Source: an uncultured Gammaproteobacteria bacterium | GTDB taxonomy: Bacteria; Pseudomonadota; Gammaproteobacteria; Nitrosococcales; Methylophagaceae | NCBI GenBank assembly: GCA_905479985.1 | Contig: CAJQOM010000013.1 | Coordinates: 1 to 64,000, forward strand | Direction of reading: 5' to 3' | DNA length: 64,000 nucleotides | In this document: piece after piece, positions 28,057 through 36,489 of the stretch | How the letters are laid out: each line of letters begins with the position of its first letter | How positions within the stretch are numbered: position 1 is the first letter of the stretch | Notes under the pieces: model-generated | Seen by the model: only the letters and a program-made list of their open reading frames with translations | The model's database searches: none | What the model was told of the DNA's origin: nothing | Translations under genes and position numbers: made by a program

Positions 28057-30297
28057 ATGAGTTCACTAGTTGATGATTTAGAACAATTACCGGTACGAGA
28101 TTTTACTGAAAAGGCTTATTTGGATTATTCCATGTATGTCATTTTAGATCGGGCCTTGCCGCACGTAGGTGATGGTTTGAAACCCGTTCAGCGTCGTATT
28201 ATTTATGCGATGTCAGAACTGGGCCTGAGTGCCTTATCAAAGCATAAAAAATCAGCCCGTACGGTTGGTGATGTTCTCGGTAAATATCACCCTCACGGTG
28301 ATTCTGCTTGTTATGAAGCCATGGTATTGATGGCACAACCCTTTTCTTATCGTTATCCACTGGTTGATGGTCAAGGTAACTGGGGATCGATGGATGATCC
28401 TAAGTCCTTTGCTGCCATGCGTTATACCGAATCGCGCTTAGCGTCTTATGCACAAACGTTATTAAGTGAATTAGGCCAAGGTACGGTTGATTGGGTGCCT
28501 AATTTCGATGGCACGATGAATGAGCCGGAGTTATTACCTGCCCGGCTACCTAATGTCTTACTCAACGGCGGCAGTGGTATTGCAGTCGGTATGGCAACAG
28601 ATGTGCCGCCTCATAACTTACGTGAAGTGGTTGAAGCGTGTTTGTTGTTGCTGAAGAAACCCTCGACCAAACTCGAAGAATTACTAGAGGTTATTAAAGC
28701 ACCCGATTTCCCAACGGGTGGTGAGATTATTTCTAGCCAAGCTGATTTACATAAAATCTATGCAACAGGCCATGGTTCTGTGCGGCAGCGAGGACAGTTT
28801 GTTATTGAAGATGGCGAGGTCATTATTAATGCCTTGCCGTATCAAGTATCCGGCGCCAAATTGATTGAGCAAATTGCCAATCAAATGAACAATAAAAAAT
28901 TACCGATGGTGGTTGATTTACGTGATGAATCAGATCATGAACATCCGGTAAGATTAGTCGTCGTACCACGTTCAAATCGTGTTGATATTGATGGGCTTAT
29001 GTCGCATCTGTTTGCAACTACTGACTTAGAACGTAGCTACCGCGTCAATATGAATATGATTGGCTTAGATGGCCGGCCACAAGTTAAAAACCTGCGTGAC
29101 ATGTTGTTGGAATGGCTGACTTATCGGACTGAAACCGTTCGTCGTCGTTTGCAATATCGCCTCGATAAAATAATCGATCGCATGCATGTGCTAGAAGGTT
29201 TATTAGTTGCTTACCTGAATATTGACGAAGTGATTGCGATTATTCGGACAGAGGATGAACCGAAGCCTGTGTTGATGAGCCGGTTCAATATTACCGATCG
29301 TCAAGCCGAAGCCATTCTAGAATTAAAATTACGCCATTTAGCCAAGTTAGAGGAGATGAAGCTCCAAGGTGAATTGGATGAATTGGCGAAAGAACGCAAA
29401 CAATTAGAATTATTGCTCAGCTCAGAGACTCGCCTGAAAACATTAATTCGTAAAGAACTGACAGCAGATGCTGAGAAATTTGGTGATGATCGTCGTTCGA
29501 TGTTGGTCAGTCGTGATGCAGCCAAAGCCTTAAGTGAATCTGAATTATTGCCGACAGAGCCCATTACGATTGTATTATCGGAAAGTGGCTGGGTTCGGGC
29601 TGCCAAAGGCCATGATGTTGATCCAACAACGTTGAATTTCCGTACTGGCGATCGCTATGCGACCTCCGTCAAAGCGCGTAGTAATCAACAGATTGTCTTT
29701 TTAGATTCCACCGGTCGAAGTTATTCATTAATGGCCCATACTCTGCCATCAGCCCGTGGGCAAGGCGAACCGCTCAGTGGCCGTTTGCAAATGCCAACCG
29801 ATGCCCGTTTTGTGGCAGTGTTAGCCGGTGAGTTAGCGCAACCATTATTGCTATCTAATACAGCAGGTTATGGTTTTGTCACCACACTCGATAATCTATT
29901 AGCCAAAAATAAAGCCGGTAAAGCCTTATTTAATCTACCCGCAGGCGCTGAAGTATTAGAACCAATCTGGCTGGGTAATATCGAGTCGGATCAACTCGCC
30001 GTCGCTGCTGGTGATGGTCGTCTACTGGTCTTTGCTGCCAGCGAAATGCCAATGATGACGAAAGGTAAAGGCGTGCGTCTGATCAATATTCCACAAGCCG
30101 CTTTTGGCAATAAACGTGAATGGCTCCATTCTGTCACTGTTGTGCCAGAAGGAGAAAGCCTGACCTTGCATGCAGGGAAACGGCATTTGACGCTTAAACC
30201 CGCTGACTTAGTCCACTACAGTGGTGAGAAAGGTAAGCGAGGTCATAAATTACCGCGTGGTTTACAAAAAGTGACCAAGGTGGAAGTTGCACAATAA
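28057..30297 (+). CDS. parC: DNA topoisomerase IV subunit A
   Basis: 746 residues with the type IIA N-terminal catalytic core ([12 protein letters not shown]; the active tyrosine in [10 protein letters not shown]) and a C-terminal beta-pinwheel shorter than that of GyrA and without the GyrA-box, consistent with ParC. The [11 protein letters not shown] and [13 protein letters not shown] segments are typical. The ATG at 28057 sits directly against the hairpin right arm and its ribosome site is masked by the stem, so translation may depend on unfolding or read-through from parE. Confidence 0.95.
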   Translation: MSSLVDDLEQLPVRDFTEKAYLDYSMYVILDRALPHVGDGLKPVQRRIIYAMSELGLSALSKHKKSARTVGDVLGKYHPHGDSACYEAMVLMAQPFSYRYPLVDGQGNWGSMDDPKSFAAMRYTESRLASYAQTLLSELGQGTVDWVPNFDGTMNEPELLPARLPNVLLNGGSGIAVGMATDVPPHNLREVVEACLLLLKKPSTKLEELLEVIKAPDFPTGGEIISSQADLHKIYATGHGSVRQRGQFVIEDGEVIINALPYQVSGAKLIEQIANQMNNKKLPMVVDLRDESDHEHPVRLVVVPRSNRVDIDGLMSHLFATTDLERSYRVNMNMIGLDGRPQVKNLRDMLLEWLTYRTETVRRRLQYRLDKIIDRMHVLEGLLVAYLNIDEVIAIIRTEDEPKPVLMSRFNITDRQAEAILELKLRHLAKLEEMKLQGELDELAKERKQLELLLSSETRLKTLIRKELTADAEKFGDDRRSMLVSRDAAKALSESELLPTEPITIVLSESGWVRAAKGHDVDPTTLNFRTGDRYATSVKARSNQQIVFLDSTGRSYSLMAHTLPSARGQGEPLSGRLQMPTDARFVAVLAGELAQPLLLSNTAGYGFVTTLDNLLAKNKAGKALFNLPAGAEVLEPIWLGNIESDQLAVAAGDGRLLVFAASEMPMMTKGKGVRLINIPQAAFGNKREWLHSVTVVPEGESLTLHAGKRHLTLKPADLVHYSGEKGKRGHKLPRGLQKVTKVEVAQ

Positions 30298-30321
30298 AAA
30301 ACACCGATACAAGGAAGGTAT

Positions 30322-31068
30322 ATGGATGCTGAGCATAACCCAATAGACTCAACCGCGGTCTGGGGAGGCTGGGCTACCCTAGCTTGGGGAATCTTGATTG
30401 CAGCCATTTTCATGGTGACACAGGTGTCTGTGCTAGGTGGCTATATCGCTGCAAATTATGGCGAGGCATCAGAAAGAGAAATTGCTTCTTTAACGGAACA
30501 ACTGCTGTTGAATGGCACGGTGATTTCTTTAGCGACAATTGCCACATTCATCATTGGTAGCTTAGCTATTATTGGCATTATTAAGCTCAAGAAGCACAGC
30601 CAAATAAGTTCTTATCTAGGATTGAAGTTACCGAATAGGGAACAAACTCGATACTGGCTAACTATATTCATATCATTGCTGCTCTTTTCAGAGTTGTTAA
30701 GTTATTTCTTAGATAAATACGAAGCACACGAGTTCATGGTGTCCGCTTATGCAACGGCCGAACCGTTATGGCTACTGTGGATTGCCATGGTGGTTGCAGC
30801 CCCCGTCTTTGAAGAGCTGTTTTTTAGAGGTTTTCTATTAACAGGTTTTCAGCGAACGTTCCTCGGTACGACGGGTGCGATTGTTGTGACATCATTGCTT
30901 TGGGCCGTGATTCATACCCAATATGATTTGTATTATATGGCCACTATTTTTGTGATGGGTGTAGTACTTGGTTTAGCAAGAGTGCGGAGTGGCTCGTTGA
31001 TTTTACCGATAGGGTTGCATGCTTTGGTGAATGGCTTAGCGACTATGCAGATGGCTTATTTTGCTTGA
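30322..31068 (+). CDS. CPBP-family intramembrane metalloprotease
   Basis: 248 residues with about seven hydrophobic helices. CPBP/Abi motifs are present: motif 1 EELFFRGFL (~167), motif 2 in AVIHTQYD and motif 3 GLHALVNG near the C-terminus. The glutamates and histidines are the presumed catalytic and metal-binding residues; in eukaryotes the family removes CAAX tails, and bacterial members act in peptide processing or bacteriocin immunity. A good AAGGAAGG ribosome site precedes ATG 30322. It may share a transcript with parC but is otherwise isolated. Confidence 0.88.
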   Translation: MDAEHNPIDSTAVWGGWATLAWGILIAAIFMVTQVSVLGGYIAANYGEASEREIASLTEQLLLNGTVISLATIATFIIGSLAIIGIIKLKKHSQISSYLGLKLPNREQTRYWLTIFISLLLFSELLSYFLDKYEAHEFMVSAYATAEPLWLLWIAMVVAAPVFEELFFRGFLLTGFQRTFLGTTGAIVVTSLLWAVIHTQYDLYYMATIFVMGVVLGLARVRSGSLILPIGLHALVNGLATMQMAYFA

Positions 31069-31080
31069 TAGATATATGAA

Positions 31081-31101
31081 AATAAATCTGTCCTCTTTTT
31101 T
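31081..31101 (+). repeat. CTGTCCTC-type motif before the ATPase gene
   Basis: TATGAA followed by AATAAATCTGTCCTCTTTTTT. A near-identical copy sits before the gene at 35283. It lies 24 bases upstream of the ATPase start, in its leader. Confidence 0.6.
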
Positions 31102-31125
31102 CAAAATTATCAAAAATGAGAAATT

Positions 31126-32838
31126 ATGGAAATTAGAATCAAGAAGTTCAAAAAAATTGATGATGTAAGCGTCACATTAGAACCTCTCAACATATTTATA
31201 GGAACAAACAACTCTGGCAAAAGTAGCTTTATACAAGGTATACAGTTTGCAGTTTCAAGCTGTCAAACCTTAAAGTTAAAAGGGGCAAACTGGGTAAAAA
31301 ATAAAACGAAGACATTATCGCTAGATTCAAGTGAATACCTCTACGCGCCTACCAGCGATATATCTTATTTATTTCACGGCGGGAGATTATCTGGTGCAAG
31401 GAGAAGGGAAGACCGCAAATGGATTGAATTTTCAATTTCTGACGAAAATAGCGCATCGTTAAAGATATCTAGAGGGAAAAATGGTGGTTTTACTACGGAA
31501 CTTACCGGTAAGGAGCAAGGAGATATTTTAAGCGGTATAGAGAAACCTTTTTGCGTTTATGTTCCTGGAATTGCAGGAATACCTGTTTTAGAAAAGTATG
31601 AGGTTCCAATTGCTGTTAAAAAATCTGCTACCCGTGGAGATAGCAACAATTATCTTCGTAATATCTTATATACGATTAGCCAAGATCAGGAAAAATGGAG
31701 TTCTTTCAAAGGTTCTGTAAATTCGATATATAGCACTATAGATTTTATTGTGAAGTTTGATGAACATAATTCAGAATATATCTCTGTAAATATAAAAACC
31801 GATAATTTAATACTGCCTCTTGACTCTGTAGGTACTGGTCTATTGCAAGTTATACAAATTTTTGCATATATCGAATATTTTGATCCAACTGTAATTTTAT
31901 TAGATGAGCCTGATTCCCATATTCATCCTACTAAACAAAAGTTACTTTCCGAAGAGCTAATAAAAAGAACTAATGACAATCCCGATTTAAAAATAGTTTT
32001 TTCAACACACTCCCGTTATATCTTAGAATCATTAGATGAAAAGGCGCAGGTAGTTCATTTTCAAAATGGCTATGCACTGAAGGGTGTAAAAGGCTCTAAT
32101 ATATTGCTAGATATAGGTGCTGCTGATGCTGACTACTTATTTTCTAAAAAGGAATTGAAATATGTGATAGTTACCGAAGATAAAGTAGACGATGTAAAGG
32201 AAAAAAAAGAATTTCTAAAAAAGTTTTTGTTGGCAAATGGATTAAGAGAGTCGGAATTCGTTCTTCATTCATATGAAGGATGTTCAAAAGTAGATTTTGC
32301 AAAAATACTTCAAGGATTTGTTCAAAAGCAAATCCCAACAGCCAAAGTAATTCTTCATATAGATAGAGATCAGAAAGTTGATACAGATAGGCATGTAATA
32401 AAATTAAGAGATGATTGCGAAAAGAGAGATATCATATTTTTTATTACAAAATACCAAGAAATTGAATCTTATTTCTGCCAGCCTTCCCATATTAAGAATA
32501 TATATGATGTTTCAATTGAGATAGCAACCGAAAAATATAAAGAGTTTATCCTGGAACTTGAAGAAGAGACAAAAAGAAAGCTGACAAATTTCATTTATAG
32601 AGAACGTATAGATTTGGCTATGAACAAGGATGGAAACACAGATATTGAGATTGTAAGTAAAAAAGTTGACGATTGGTACGAAGAATATGGTGATGAGTTA
32701 ACGCTAGGTAAAGAATTGTTAGGGAAAATTAAAAATTACGCTCAATCATCATTGCAAGATGATCCGAATAAAATAATTGACCTATCAAATGCACTTGTCT
32801 CAAATGAGTTCAAGGCTTTACTCCCCGAAACAATTTGA
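31126..32838 (+). CDS. AAA-ATPase with C-terminal TOPRIM-like domain, candidate OLD/PARIS-type defence protein
   Basis: 570 residues. Residues 1-340 form an ABC/SMC-like AAA ATPase: Walker A GTNNSGKSS (26-34), an ABC-signature-like VGTGLLQVIQ (~235), Walker B VILLDEPDSHIHP (D260, E261) and an H-loop STHSRY. Residues ~345-460 look like a TOPRIM/DUF4435-type nuclease: an acidic VTED (E351), then HIDRD (D413, D415) and TKYQEIESYF. OLD nucleases and the PARIS pair AriA (ATPase) plus AriB (DUF4435/TOPRIM) share this combination; here both halves are in one chain. The gene is strikingly A-rich compared with its neighbours, suggesting horizontal origin. No partner gene is seen, so defence function is inference. 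Confidence 0.75.
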   Translation: MEIRIKKFKKIDDVSVTLEPLNIFIGTNNSGKSSFIQGIQFAVSSCQTLKLKGANWVKNKTKTLSLDSSEYLYAPTSDISYLFHGGRLSGARRREDRKWIEFSISDENSASLKISRGKNGGFTTELTGKEQGDILSGIEKPFCVYVPGIAGIPVLEKYEVPIAVKKSATRGDSNNYLRNILYTISQDQEKWSSFKGSVNSIYSTIDFIVKFDEHNSEYISVNIKTDNLILPLDSVGTGLLQVIQIFAYIEYFDPTVILLDEPDSHIHPTKQKLLSEELIKRTNDNPDLKIVFSTHSRYILESLDEKAQVVHFQNGYALKGVKGSNILLDIGAADADYLFSKKELKYVIVTEDKVDDVKEKKEFLKKFLLANGLRESEFVLHSYEGCSKVDFAKILQGFVQKQIPTAKVILHIDRDQKVDTDRHVIKLRDDCEKRDIIFFITKYQEIESYFCQPSHIKNIYDVSIEIATEKYKEFILELEEETKRKLTNFIYRERIDLAMNKDGNTDIEIVSKKVDDWYEEYGDELTLGKELLGKIKNYAQSSLQDDPNKIIDLSNALVSNEFKALLPETI

Positions 32839-32918
32839 TTAGTTTATTGGGTTCGTTATCACACAACCTAAGCTACTACTCAACGATACAATAGAAGAAT
32901 TAAAGGGGGCAGAGCACC

Positions 32919-32967
32919 TTCTTTATCAGGCATCATATAGAAAATCTTAATCAATCCAAGGAATGTT
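32919..32967 (+). repeat. 49-bp direct repeat, copy 1 (before rluA)
   Basis: The sequence ending TTAATCAATCCAAGGAATGTT occurs also at 33797-33845 with only about four differences. It supplies the AAGGAATG leader of the pseudouridine synthase gene. It lies directly upstream of the start at 32970. Confidence 0.8.
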
Positions 32968-32969
32968 GA

Positions 32970-33683
32970 ATGCCTGATACCGGCCCGCCGACTCACACCC
33001 TCTTTGATGATTTTGTGGCACCGGTATGTGAAGATCTATTAGAAATTTTGTATCAAGATGACGATATCTTGTTGATCAACAAACCTAGCGGCCTGCTTAG
33101 TTTGTCGGGTAAAAACCCGCTCAATTGGGATTCGGTACACTTCCGATTGGTACGTGGCCAAGAGGGCGTGAGCCCTGCATTCCCAGAGGCAAAATTACCG
33201 CATCGAATAGATTTTGGGACATCGGGCATTATGGTCGTGGGGTTAAATGCAGCGTCGGTACAACATCTTAATAAACAGTTTCAAGCGCGCACCATTAAAA
33301 AACGTTATGTCGCCCTGTTAGAAGGCTGGGTTGCTGATGATCAAGGGCAGATTACTGCGGCCATAGCGAAGGATAAAGCCCATTTTCCTCGCGTCATAAT
33401 CTGCCATGCCACTGGCAAAGCGGCCATAAGTGAATACACTGTATTAGAGAGACTAGATCACCCGCGTCGCAGCTTAGTGCAATTTACGCCACATACCGGG
33501 CGTACACACCAATTGCGGATTCACAGCCAGACGATTGGCCACCCCATTCTTGGGTGTGACCTGTATCACAGCGATCGTAGTGAAGGGATGGCAGAGCGTT
33601 TGCGCTTACATGCCAGCGATTTGTATTTTGAGCATCCCACTAGCGGAGAGCAATTACATGGACAGTGTCCCTGTCCGTTTTAA
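32970..33683 (+). CDS. rluA: RluA-family rRNA/tRNA pseudouridine synthase
   Basis: 237 residues with the RluA catalytic motif as PHRIDFGTSGIM (nucleophilic Asp81), the LLINKPSGLLS motif I (~35) and the C-terminal HTGRTHQLRIHSQTIGHPILGC motif. RluA-type enzymes modify U746 of 23S rRNA and U32 of tRNAs. The length fits RluA better than RluC/D, which carry an S4 domain; no S4 domain is seen here. The start ATG 32970 lies inside the leader repeat. The gene stands between the ATPase and the helicase. Confidence 0.88.
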   Translation: MPDTGPPTHTLFDDFVAPVCEDLLEILYQDDDILLINKPSGLLSLSGKNPLNWDSVHFRLVRGQEGVSPAFPEAKLPHRIDFGTSGIMVVGLNAASVQHLNKQFQARTIKKRYVALLEGWVADDQGQITAAIAKDKAHFPRVIICHATGKAAISEYTVLERLDHPRRSLVQFTPHTGRTHQLRIHSQTIGHPILGCDLYHSDRSEGMAERLRLHASDLYFEHPTSGEQLHGQCPCPF

Positions 33684-33796
33684 TCAGGGAAGTTCATGTA
33701 TGAAGGTGCAAACCAAACGTGTAACTCGATGGTGGTGGTTACGTGCGGCAACGATATAGATTCGAGCTTGATTTGTTTATCTAAAAGGGGTGTGTT

Positions 33797-33845
33797 TCCT
33801 TTTTCAGGCATCATGTAGAAAACCTTAATCAATCCAAGGAATGTT
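33797..33845 (+). repeat. 49-bp direct repeat, copy 2 (before rhlE-like helicase)
   Basis: Second copy of the repeat at 32919-32967, here five bases upstream of the helicase start (33851). It contains the AAGGAATG ribosome-site region. The shared leader suggests both genes received it by one kind of recombination or that it carries a common control element. Confidence 0.8.
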
Positions 33846-33850
33846 TATCT

Positions 33851-35107
33851 ATGTCATTTGGCTCTTTAGGCTTGTGTGATGCGCTGTTGAAATCCGTTTC
33901 AGAACAAGGTTACACAACGCCGTCACCGATACAGACTGAAGCTATTCCGGTGGTACTGAGTCAACGTGATGTTATGGCGGTGGCACACACTGGCACGGGA
34001 AAAACGGCTGGCTTTACACTACCGATGATACAACTCTTGTCTGGTGGTCCTAGTCCGCAGGCTCAATATGTGCGTGCCTTGGTTATTACGCCGACCCGTG
34101 AGCTTGCTGCTCAGGTTGCCGAGAGCGTTCAAAACTACAGCCGTCATATGAATATTCGCTCTGCGGCCTTGTTTGGTGGTGTGAGGATTGAGCCGCAGAT
34201 AGCCCAGCTGCAAGGTGGTTTGGATGTGCTTATTGCTACGCCGGGTCGTTTGATTGATCTTTATAATCAACAGGCGATTAACTTTGAACAGCTTGAGATA
34301 TTGGTGTTGGATGAGGCTGATCGCATGTTGGATTTGGGGTTTGTCGATGATATCCGTCGCATCCAAATGCTGCTGCCTAGCCAACGTCAAACCTTGATGT
34401 TTTCAGCGACATTTTCTACAGAGATACAGTCTCTTGCTGGAGGTATGCTAAATAATCCACTTTTGATTGAAATGGCTGCCACGAACAGCACTGTTGATAC
34501 CGTTAAGCAGATAATGCATCCTGTTGATAAAGCGCGTAAAAGTGAAGTGTTGATTCACCTGATTCGAAAGAACAAGTGGCCTCAGGTTTTGGTTTTTAGT
34601 CGCACTAAGAAAGGTGCAGATAGCTTGGTGGGTGAGCTGGGGAATGCCGGTATTAGTGCCGATTCTATCCATGCGAACAGAACCCAGCACGCACGCACCC
34701 GTGCCTTAGCCGGTTTTAGAAACGGCAATGTTGTGGTACTGGTCGCCACTGATATTGCTGCTCGGGGCATTGATGTAAATCAACTGCCTTGCGTGGTTAA
34801 CTTTAATCTTCCTTACGTAGCAGAAGACTATGTCCATCGCATTGGTCGTACCGGCCGTGCTGGCAATGTTGGTTTAGCGGTTTCATTGTTCAGTGAAGAT
34901 GAATCTAAGCAGTTACAGGCTATTGAACGTGTCATTGGCCGGCAGTTTGCAGGTGATATCATCCCAGGCTTTGCGCCCAGTAAAAAGGCAAAAGCAGGCT
35001 CATCAGATGATGAGGAATATGGACATTTTGAGCCAGACCCTAAGCCCCAACGTCGAGGCCAATCTCGGAAGAAAATAAAAAGAGACAGATTTGTTTTAGA
35101 TGATTAA
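33851..35107 (+). CDS. DEAD-box RNA helicase, RhlE-like
   Basis: 418 residues with all helicase motifs: Q motif, I AHTGTGKT, Ia PTRELAAQV, Ib TPGRL, II DEADRMLDLGF, III SAT, and VI HRIGRTGRAG. The short C-terminal tail (PQRRGQSRKKIKRDRFVLDD) is basic and, unusually, its last codons are encoded by a copy of the GACAGATTTGTTTT repeat at 35077-35097. RhlE-type helicases act in ribosome assembly and RNA turnover. The clean ATG 33851 has AAGGAATG upstream, part of the repeat. Confidence 0.93.
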   Translation: MSFGSLGLCDALLKSVSEQGYTTPSPIQTEAIPVVLSQRDVMAVAHTGTGKTAGFTLPMIQLLSGGPSPQAQYVRALVITPTRELAAQVAESVQNYSRHMNIRSAALFGGVRIEPQIAQLQGGLDVLIATPGRLIDLYNQQAINFEQLEILVLDEADRMLDLGFVDDIRRIQMLLPSQRQTLMFSATFSTEIQSLAGGMLNNPLLIEMAATNSTVDTVKQIMHPVDKARKSEVLIHLIRKNKWPQVLVFSRTKKGADSLVGELGNAGISADSIHANRTQHARTRALAGFRNGNVVVLVATDIAARGIDVNQLPCVVNFNLPYVAEDYVHRIGRTGRAGNVGLAVSLFSEDESKQLQAIERVIGRQFAGDIIPGFAPSKKAKAGSSDDEEYGHFEPDPKPQRRGQSRKKIKRDRFVLDD

Positions 35108-35138
35108 TGCATTATCCTGTTCCATTGATTAAAAAGCT
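35077..35138 (+). repeat. GACAG motif plus partial 85-bp repeat, copy R1
   Basis: GACAGATTTGTTTTAGATG begins near 35084 and continues into TTAATGCATTATCCTGTTCC, matching the front part of the R2 and R3 repeats at 35632 and 35993. It overlaps the 3' end of the helicase gene, so the repeat determines that gene's stop and tail. Confidence 0.7.
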
Positions 35139-35245
35139 TCAATCTCAACCAGCCTGATTTCGATTGAATTAAGGCCTTTCATGAATGCCGACCTTTAATT
35201 CCCAGACGATGTAGGCCGCCCATTTTTCTTTATCAGTGTATGAAC

Positions 35246-35266
35246 AATAAACCTGTCCTCTTTTTT
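35246..35266 (+). repeat. CTGTCCTC-type motif before the 119-residue gene
   Basis: AATAAACCTGTCCTCTTTTTT, nearly the same as the motif at 31081. It is in the opposite orientation to the GACAG copy at 35632, so the two bracket the gene at 35283-35633 as an inverted pair. Confidence 0.65.
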
Positions 35267-35282
35267 GCTTTGAGTGTTGATA

Positions 35283-35633
35283 ATGGTATCGAAAGCTAAA
35301 CTATATACACAATTAGACAGTCTGGAAGATGAACTGAGGGATCGAATAGTGCCTCATCTCGAGAATGCAGTTAATGGTCGGAATGATCTCATATTCTGCA
35401 CGACGGACTTTAATCCATTCCCAGAGTTAAAGTCTAAAACGGATAAGGAAACTGACGAATTGATTCAGCTAGGAAGGCAAATATTGGCCCTAAGGGAGAA
35501 GTTGGGTGAACCTTCAGCAGGTTGTATTGCTGAGAGAATATGTTGGTATTGTAGGCAATGGGGAGATACCCATGATAGCCACAGAAAATCGGTGCAAGCA
35601 CTAGCTCAAGCATTTCTTCAAGAGATAGTGTAA
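35283..35633 (+). CDS. Hypothetical 116-residue protein
   Basis: I do not recognise a family. The protein is charged, without membrane segments, and includes four cysteines (CTT, AGC, ICWYC). Helices are likely at LYTQLDSLEDELRDRI and SVQALAQAFLQEI. The ATG 35283 is used; a GTG at 35274 is in frame. The gene is bracketed by an inverted pair of motifs (35246-35266 and 35632-35652) and lies between the helicase and the SEC-C gene, so it may be one unit of a cassette-like array. Confidence 0.5.
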   Translation: MVSKAKLYTQLDSLEDELRDRIVPHLENAVNGRNDLIFCTTDFNPFPELKSKTDKETDELIQLGRQILALREKLGEPSAGCIAERICWYCRQWGDTHDSHRKSVQALAQAFLQEIV

Positions 35634-35716
35634 AAGAGGACAGATTTATTTTAGGTTATTAATACATTATCCTATTCGATTGATTAAGTCTGAAAGTTAG
35701 GAAAATATATTGGATA
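35632..35716 (+). repeat. 85-bp direct repeat, copy R2
   Basis: Starts AAAAGAGGACAGATTTATTTT and ends GAAAATATATTGGATA. Its partner R3 is at 35993-36079. R2 ends with a TTG start codon in the context that gives the 36073 gene its start, but here the frame stops after about 10 codons (35710-35742). It looks like a decapitated duplicate of the 5' end of that gene. Confidence 0.8.
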
Positions 35717-35719
35717 CGG

Positions 35720-35740
35720 AAAAAAGGGACAGATTTATTT
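35720..35740 (+). repeat. GGGACAG motif before the SEC-C gene
   Basis: AAAAAAGGGACAGATTTATTT, in the same orientation as the copies at 35632 and 35993. It stands directly after repeat R2. Confidence 0.7.
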
Positions 35741-35794
35741 AATTGAGAATTGAATAAAATCATGTAAAAATTTTGAAAGAGAGTTTAAGTAGAT

Positions 35795-35980
35795 ATGAGT
35801 GAAAACAGTAAAGCAATATCCGATGATTTGTCTGATAATAATGAGTCTAGTTGTAGTAATACCAGTTGTTGTCCACCTAAAATACCTAGTGTAAGAGCTA
35901 TGCCAAAAATTGGGCGTAACGATCCTTGCATCTGCGGTAATGGGCGTAAATATAAGAAATGTTGTGGGAAGAACGCATAA
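35795..35980 (+). CDS. SEC-C motif mini-protein
   Basis: 61 residues. The C-terminal half ([20 protein letters not shown]) is a SEC-C zinc-binding motif, as at the end of SecA, with the CxC...CC ligands intact. The N-terminal half is acidic and Ser/Cys-rich, with a second cysteine cluster (CSNTSCCPP). SEC-C domains bind SecB/ribosomes in SecA, but stand-alone mini-proteins of this kind have unknown function. The gene lies between repeats R2/35720 and R3. Confidence 0.75.
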   Translation: MSENSKAISDDLSDNNESSCSNTSCCPPKIPSVRAMPKIGRNDPCICGNGRKYKKCCGKNA

Positions 35981-35992
35981 GTTACCTTTGGT

Positions 35993-36079
35993 AAAAAAGG
36001 GGGCAGGTTTATTCCTGGTTATTAATACATTATTCTGTTCCATTGATTGAACACGAAAGTTAGGAAAATATATTGGATA
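35993..36079 (+). repeat. 87-bp direct repeat, copy R3
   Basis: Very similar to R2 along its whole length, including TTATTAATACATTAT and GAAAGTTAGGAAAATATATT. Its last seven bases contain the TTG start codon of the gene at 36073, and its AGGAAA serves as ribosome site. Confidence 0.8.
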
Positions 36080-36468
36080 TCGTTTTACGCGTTTATGGTG
36101 AAGAATTTGATGTTGCTTTGTTTCTTAAGCAGTTTGATGGCTTAGCTAAGTCAGATTTATTCAATAAGGGCGAGCCGGATATGCTCGGTAACCCAAATGA
36201 ATTTTCTGGTTTTGATTTGATTGTGGCTGAAAGTCAGGCTGGGCCAGTTTGTATTGAAAAGGTTCAAGATCTCATTGCCACGCAGCAACCGGCTTTTGCC
36301 TTTTTAAAAGCCAATGGGGTGAATGTTGTACTCGATCTTGATGCCACGGTTGATCCCAACAATGATATGCCAGAGTCATTAAGCTTGCCCGCGCAACTAT
36401 TAGGTGAATTACACGCACTTAATATTGCGATTGAGTTCTCAGCTTATCCTCAGATTGCAGGCATCTAG
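36073..36468 (+). CDS. Hypothetical 131-residue protein, TTG start within a repeat
   Basis: 131 residues with no motif I can name; it has an N-terminal pattern (IVLRVYGEEFDVALFLK) faintly like DUF4279-type immunity proteins, and no membrane segments. The only sensible start is TTG 36073 after AGGAAA, inside direct repeat R3. The gene converges on the DUF551 gene. Codon use looks normal for this genome. The weak DUF4279 resemblance is an inference. Confidence 0.6.
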   Translation: MDIVLRVYGEEFDVALFLKQFDGLAKSDLFNKGEPDMLGNPNEFSGFDLIVAESQAGPVCIEKVQDLIATQQPAFAFLKANGVNVVLDLDATVDPNNDMPESLSLPAQLLGELHALNIAIEFSAYPQIAGI

Positions 36469-36489
36469 CTCTCTCGTAGCAAATATTTT

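Noticed and set aside
31081-36079. CRISPR array or integron
   Set aside because: Repeats are not evenly spaced with short unique spacers and there is no cas gene; no integron integrase and no attC-like core sites were seen.
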